Shown piece by piece: positions 60,206 through 64,000 of a stretch of 64,000 bases of DNA. A program made the position numbers and the translations under genes. The stretch covers positions 718,409 to 782,408 of the forward strand of contig NZ_ML123050.1 in NCBI RefSeq assembly GCF_003846175.1, in the 5' to 3' direction. Numbering within the stretch: position 1 is the stretch's first letter; every line of letters begins with the position of its first letter. The stretch is from Streptomyces sp. ADI95-17 (GTDB lineage: Bacteria > Actinomycetota > Actinomycetes > Streptomycetales > Streptomycetaceae). The notes beneath the pieces are model-generated. The model searched no databases. It saw only the letters and a list, made by a program, of their open reading frames with translations, and was not told where the DNA came from.

Positions 60206-61903
60206 TCAGCGCACCACGTCGACGAAGACCGGGTTGGTGTAGAACCAGGTGTCGAGCCACGGGTTGCCCTGTCCCGGCTCGTGCGGCAGCGGTCCGTGCG
60301 GGTCGATCGCGGAGCCGAGGAAGCCCGCTCCGTGGCGCTTGCCGTCGCTGCCGCGCAGCCGCAGGTAGAACGGCTCGTCCGCGCGCCCGACCGGGATGCG
60401 CAGGGTGTACGTGCCCCGGCGGCCCGAGACGTCGGCGGTGTGGGCGAGCCGGGTGTCGGGGGCGTGCCAGTCGTCGCGGTCGGCGGCCGGGCCGCGGACC
60501 GCGCCGCGGATGACGTCGACGTGCTCCAGGCGCGGCAGCACACCGTACGGGTTGCGGCGGGAGGCGGCGGTCACCGTGACCGTGAGGGTGAGCCGCTCAC
60601 CGCGCCTGGCGCGCAGCCGGCCGCCGAGCGTGGCGCTGTTGCCGTGCTCGCCGCGCACCTTGACGTCGATGCCGTCGATGAGGTGGCCGTGGTCGACCCA
60701 GACCCGGCCGGCCCGCAGCCCCTCCATCACGTTGCGGTAGCCGTACCGGGTGACGCCGACGTGGGTACGGCTGAACTGGCCGGGCCAGAAGTCGCCGCCG
60801 GGCTGCGGTTCGGTGGTGTTGTACGGGTCGGGGAGGTGGCCGGTGTTGTCGAAGTCCCGGCCGGGCGGCCACTCGCCGTTGACCCAGGTGTCCTGGGCGA
60901 CACGGTGGACGTCGGAGTTGGAGGTGATCGTGAAGAGCTTGCCCTCAGCGAGCATCGCGTCCCACAGGCCGCCGACGGTCGCGGTCGCCCAGTCGAAGCC
61001 GCCGTAGGTGACGTATGCCTCGCGCGGGTAGCCGGGCCAGGAGTCGGCGGAGGGTGAATTCGTGTACTCGCCGCGGACGTTGGTGTCCGGGTGCCAGCCC
61101 GGGATCGCACCGGCCTGGGCGCCGGGGGCGCCCTCCATGCCGATCATGATCCCGGGTGCGGCGTCGCGCCAGCCGCGCATCTCGTGCGGGGAGTCGATGC
61201 CCAGGCGCATGGGGTGGTTGGCGAGGACGAGTACGTCGTCGACGTACCGGGTGCGGCGCTGTTCGGCCAGCCACTTGAGGGCCTTGACCGCGTGCGCCTC
61301 GTTGCGCGGGGTGTCGGGGTGCGTCGGGCCGCCGGCCGTGTAGCCGAGCAGCTTGCCGTCGAAGGCCTCCTCGAAGCGGGTGAGGAGGTCGACCTCGTGC
61401 CGTCCGGGCGGCGAGAAGACGGTGCAGTGCTCGGCGCCGGGGATGTACCACTCCAGCCCCTGGAAGATCAGCATGCGCTTGTTGTCGGCGCGGGCCTTGA
61501 GGATCTCCCGGTGCTCCTGCGCGGCACCGAACTCGGCGTGGCCGATGTTGCTGTGCTCGGTGAAGACCATCCAGTCGAGGCCGAACTTCTGCCCTGCCGA
61601 GGCGAGTTGGGAGAACGTGTACTTGGCGTCGTGGCTGTAGACCGAGTGGTTGTGGTGGTCGCCGACCAGATAGACGAGATCAGGGGCGTGGCCGTGCCCG
61701 TTCCCGTGCCCGTTCCCGTGCCCGTGCCCGTGGGACCGTCCTCCCCGGCTGTCGGCCAGCGCGGGCAGTGGCAGCGAGGCGGCGGCGAAGGCCGCGCCGA
61801 ACAGACCGGCGCGGCGCATCAGCCCCCGGCGGCTGAGGCCCTGGGGGTCGAGCGACTCCGCGGGAACCTGGGGGTCGGCCCATTCGGGCACGGGGTGGGA
61901 CAT
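60206..61903 (-). CDS. Tat-exported PHP-domain protein with His-rich segment
   Basis: The 565-residue protein has a Tat-type signal (LSRRGLMRRAGLFGAAFAAA) and, just after it, the tract SHGHGHGNGHGNGHGH. The PHP-type metal-dependent phosphoesterase body follows: VGDHHNHSVYSHDAKYTFSQ, FTEHSNIGHAE, LANHPMR and TSNSDVH carry the metal ligands. A C-terminal beta-rich domain ends in WFYTNPVFVDVVR. It is predicted to be an extracytoplasmic phosphoesterase; substrate unknown. The His tract could bind Zn, Ni or Cu and load the enzyme. Confidence 0.85.
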   Translation of the reverse strand: MSHPVPEWADPQVPAESLDPQGLSRRGLMRRAGLFGAAFAAASLPLPALADSRGGRSHGHGHGNGHGNGHGHAPDLVYLVGDHHNHSVYSHDAKYTFSQLASAGQKFGLDWMVFTEHSNIGHAEFGAAQEHREILKARADNKRMLIFQGLEWYIPGAEHCTVFSPPGRHEVDLLTRFEEAFDGKLLGYTAGGPTHPDTPRNEAHAVKALKWLAEQRRTRYVDDVLVLANHPMRLGIDSPHEMRGWRDAAPGIMIGMEGAPGAQAGAIPGWHPDTNVRGEYTNSPSADSWPGYPREAYVTYGGFDWATATVGGLWDAMLAEGKLFTITSNSDVHRVAQDTWVNGEWPPGRDFDNTGHLPDPYNTTEPQPGGDFWPGQFSRTHVGVTRYGYRNVMEGLRAGRVWVDHGHLIDGIDVKVRGEHGNSATLGGRLRARRGERLTLTVTVTAASRRNPYGVLPRLEHVDVIRGAVRGPAADRDDWHAPDTRLAHTADVSGRRGTYTLRIPVGRADEPFYLRLRGSDGKRHGAGFLGSAIDPHGPLPHEPGQGNPWLDTWFYTNPVFVDVVR

Positions 61904-62074
61904 GACGCGTCGTTCTCCTTCGTGCGGGCGGCGACGGTCCGGGGCCGGACCGCGGGGCCGCCGACAGAAGGATTTCCTGGTTCCGGAACCATCCGGTGAA
62001 CCCGGGGCGAAGTGCGGGGGTCGCCGCCGTGGCACACCGGTGGCGACCGCGCGAGGTCTACGGAGCGACGGTGT

Positions 62075-63976
62075 TCACGGGGTGACGATGGCGAAGCCGG
62101 GGTCGGGCTCGCCGAGGTGGCCGAGCAGTTCGTCCACCTTCGCGAGATCACCGTCGGCCTTCGCCCTCCCCTGCTCCACCAGACCGGGGACGGACGCCTC
62201 GCCCAGGAGCACGGCGCGCAGGGCGTCCTCGTCGAGCGTCACCTCGACGTCCGGCTCGCCGGCCGCGGGCCCGATGCCCGTCACATGGGTGAGCACGCCG
62301 TTGCGCAGCCGCATGGTGACGGGTTCCCGGTCCTTCACGCTCCAGCGGACGCAGATGTCCGCGTCCCAGCTGCGGGGTCCGTCGACACGGATGGCGAGGG
62401 CGTCGAAGAGCTGGTCGAGCGTCAGGGCGCGCATGAAATCGGGGGCCGCGGTGGTGGTCGGGGTGCCGACCGGGCCGTGGCGAAGTTCCAGCGCCCCGGT
62501 GAGATAGAAATTGCGCCAGGTGCCGTTCTCGCTGCCGTAGCCGAGTTGTTCCAGGGCGTCGGCCTGGAGGTCGCGGGCCTCGGCGTTGTCCGGGTCGGCG
62601 AACACCACGTGGTTGACGACCTGGACCACCCAGCGGAAGTCTCCGGCGGCGAAGGACTCACGCGCCCGGCGCAGCACCTCGTCGGCGCCGCCCATGAACT
62701 CGACGTACCTCGTGGCGCTCTGGACCGGCGGGTGCTCCCACAGATGCGCGGGGTTCCCGTCGAACCATCCCATGTACCGCTGGTAGACGGCCTTCGTGTT
62801 GTGGCTGACCGATCCGTAGTAGCCGTGGGTGTGCCAGGCCCGTTCCAGGGCGGGCGGCATCTCCATCATCTCCGCGATCTCCAGCGGGGTGTGTCCCCGG
62901 TTGAGCATGCGCAGGGTCTGGTCGTGCAGATAGGCGTAGACGTCGCGCTGTTCGGTGAGGAACTCGACGGCGCGCTCGCGGCCCCATACGGGCCAGTGGT
63001 GCGAGGCGAAGGCGACGTCGGTGCTGTCGCCGAAGAGGCCGACGGCCTCCGTCAGGTACCGGGCCCACTCCCTCGGGTCGCGCACCTCGGCGCCGCGCAG
63101 CGTCAGGAGGTTGTGCAGGTTGTGGGTGGCGTTCTCCGCCATGCAGAGCGCCGAGCGGTCGGGGAAGTGGATGTTCAGCTCGGCGGGGGCCTCGGTTCCG
63201 GGTGTCATCTGGAAGACCATCCGGATGCCGTCCACCGACTCCGTCTGCCCGGTGCGGGTGATGTCCAGCGTGGGCGGGATCAGTCCGACGGAGCCCGTGG
63301 AGGTCGTCTGTCCGAGTCCCGCTCCGATCTGGCCCCGCTCGCCCGTCGGCAGCGCGGCACCGTACATGTAGGCGGCGCGGCGGGCCATCGCCGTGCCGGC
63401 GTAGACGTTCTCGCTGACGGCGTGCTCCAGGAACCCCCTGGGGGCGATCACCGGAACACCGCCCCCGATGTCGGCGTCGGTCACCACGCCCCGTACGCCG
63501 CCGAAGTGGTCGACGTGGCTGTGGGTGTACAGGACGCCGGTCACCGGGCGGTCACCCCGGTGTTCGCGGTACAGGGCGAGGGCGGCGGCAGCGGTCTCCG
63601 CCGAGATGAGGGGGTCGATCACCAGGACGCCCCGCTCCCCCTCCACCACCGTCATGTTGGACAGGTCGAAGCCGCGGATCTGGTAGATGCCCTCGACCAC
63701 TTCGAACAGGCCGTGGTCGGCCGAGAGACGGCTCTGGCGCCACAGGCTGGGGTTGGCCTCGTCGGGGCAGTCCCCGGCGAGGAATCCGTAGGCTTCGAGG
63801 TCCCAGACCGTGCGTCCCGCGGCGTCACGGATCACCGGCTCGTCGGCGGTCCCGATGAATCCCCGGCGGGCGTCGTCGAGGTCGCGGGTGTCGTCGAAGG
63901 GGAATCGCCGCAGGATCGCGGCGTTGCCCTCCGCTATCCGGCGTTGCGCGGGCTTGCAGTCCGTCTTCCGGGTCAT
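62075..63976 (-). CDS. Alkyl sulfatase (SdsA1-type, metallo-beta-lactamase fold)
   Basis: The 633-residue enzyme has the binuclear zinc motif THSHVDHFGG (151-160), further ligands in AENATHNLHNLLTLRG and the YYGSVSHNTKAVYQRYMGWF block, then a helical dimerisation region and a C-terminal SCP2-like domain (DQLFDALAIRVDG). This is the complete architecture of SDS-hydrolysing alkyl sulfatases. It lacks an export signal. It would release sulfate from alkyl sulfates. GAGGGAG precedes ATG 63976. Confidence 0.92.
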   Translation of the reverse strand: MTRKTDCKPAQRRIAEGNAAILRRFPFDDTRDLDDARRGFIGTADEPVIRDAAGRTVWDLEAYGFLAGDCPDEANPSLWRQSRLSADHGLFEVVEGIYQIRGFDLSNMTVVEGERGVLVIDPLISAETAAAALALYREHRGDRPVTGVLYTHSHVDHFGGVRGVVTDADIGGGVPVIAPRGFLEHAVSENVYAGTAMARRAAYMYGAALPTGERGQIGAGLGQTTSTGSVGLIPPTLDITRTGQTESVDGIRMVFQMTPGTEAPAELNIHFPDRSALCMAENATHNLHNLLTLRGAEVRDPREWARYLTEAVGLFGDSTDVAFASHHWPVWGRERAVEFLTEQRDVYAYLHDQTLRMLNRGHTPLEIAEMMEMPPALERAWHTHGYYGSVSHNTKAVYQRYMGWFDGNPAHLWEHPPVQSATRYVEFMGGADEVLRRARESFAAGDFRWVVQVVNHVVFADPDNAEARDLQADALEQLGYGSENGTWRNFYLTGALELRHGPVGTPTTTAAPDFMRALTLDQLFDALAIRVDGPRSWDADICVRWSVKDREPVTMRLRNGVLTHVTGIGPAAGEPDVEVTLDEDALRAVLLGEASVPGLVEQGRAKADGDLAKVDELLGHLGEPDPGFAIVTP

Positions 63977-64000
63977 CTTTTCGGTCTCCCTCTCGCGCGG

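Overview
The window is chromosomal DNA of a Streptomyces species or a close actinomycete relative. Base composition is about 72-74% G+C, many genes start with GTG, stop/start overlaps of the ATGA/GTGA type are frequent, strong GC-rich hairpins separate transcription units, and the gene families are typical streptomycete ones (SigB/SigF-type sigma factor, SpoIIE-type PP2C phosphatase, BlaI/M56 pair, phosphodiester glycosidase fusion, type B ribosomal protein L31). Almost all of it is chromosomal accessory metabolism. No rRNA, tRNA, CRISPR array, phage module or complete insertion sequence was seen; the only mobile-element trace is a decayed IS701-type transposase fragment at the extreme left edge.

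Layout. 1-480: transposase remnant and a lower-GC stretch. 0.5-2.6 kb: dhaKLM dihydroxyacetone kinase operon. 2.6-6.9 kb: a large secreted phosphodiester glycosidase/metallophosphoesterase and a NUDIX hydrolase. 6.9-9.8 kb: M56 metallopeptidase and BlaI-type repressor, joined by an unusual chain of four 10-codon mini-ORFs, divergent from a DedA/PAP2 pair. 9.8-17.7 kb: small oxidoreductases with a TetR regulator, a PP2C phosphatase, a GNAT enzyme and membrane proteins. 18-23 kb: an alternative sigma factor, then a sulfur block (leader peptide, frameshifted TauD dioxygenase, metY, metX). 23-26.6 kb: a hydroxyacid-type dehydrogenase, CbiZ, a cytochrome P450 and a decayed methyltransferase. 26.8-27.9 kb: a PRC-barrel/YsnF stress protein. 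28-31.2 kb: a cobalamin riboswitch and a BtuFCD-type importer. 31.3-36.2 kb: an orphan acyl-carrier cluster (ketosynthase, acyl-CoA oxidase, small membrane protein, ACP, ketosynthase). 37.7-50.7 kb: a LacI-controlled eight-gene fructan operon. 50.8-64 kb: L31 type B, a siderophore-type binding protein with an esterase, LysR/MFS pair, GH13 alpha-glucosidase, phosphoglucomutase, a Tat-exported PHP protein and an alkylsulfatase.

How the genes work together. The fructan operon reads as a complete route: a Tat-exported multi-module levanase cuts polymer outside, a peptide-type (Dpp/Opp) ABC importer brings in fragments, a cytoplasmic GH32 enzyme cleaves them and a PfkB kinase phosphorylates fructose. 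The use of a peptide-family importer in a sugar operon is the oddity there. The B12 importer under a riboswitch and CbiZ together suggest corrinoid uptake and remodelling. The sulfur block joins sulfonate/sulfate-ester oxygenation to O-acetylhomoserine sulfhydrylation behind a conserved-type leader peptide.

The observations most worth following are the translationally coupled mini-ORF chain between blaI and the M56 gene, the two-ketosynthase/acyl-CoA-oxidase cluster, the peptide-type transporter in the fructan operon, and the sulfur leader peptide preceding a broken dioxygenase gene. All functional calls are from reading the sequence; no database search was run.
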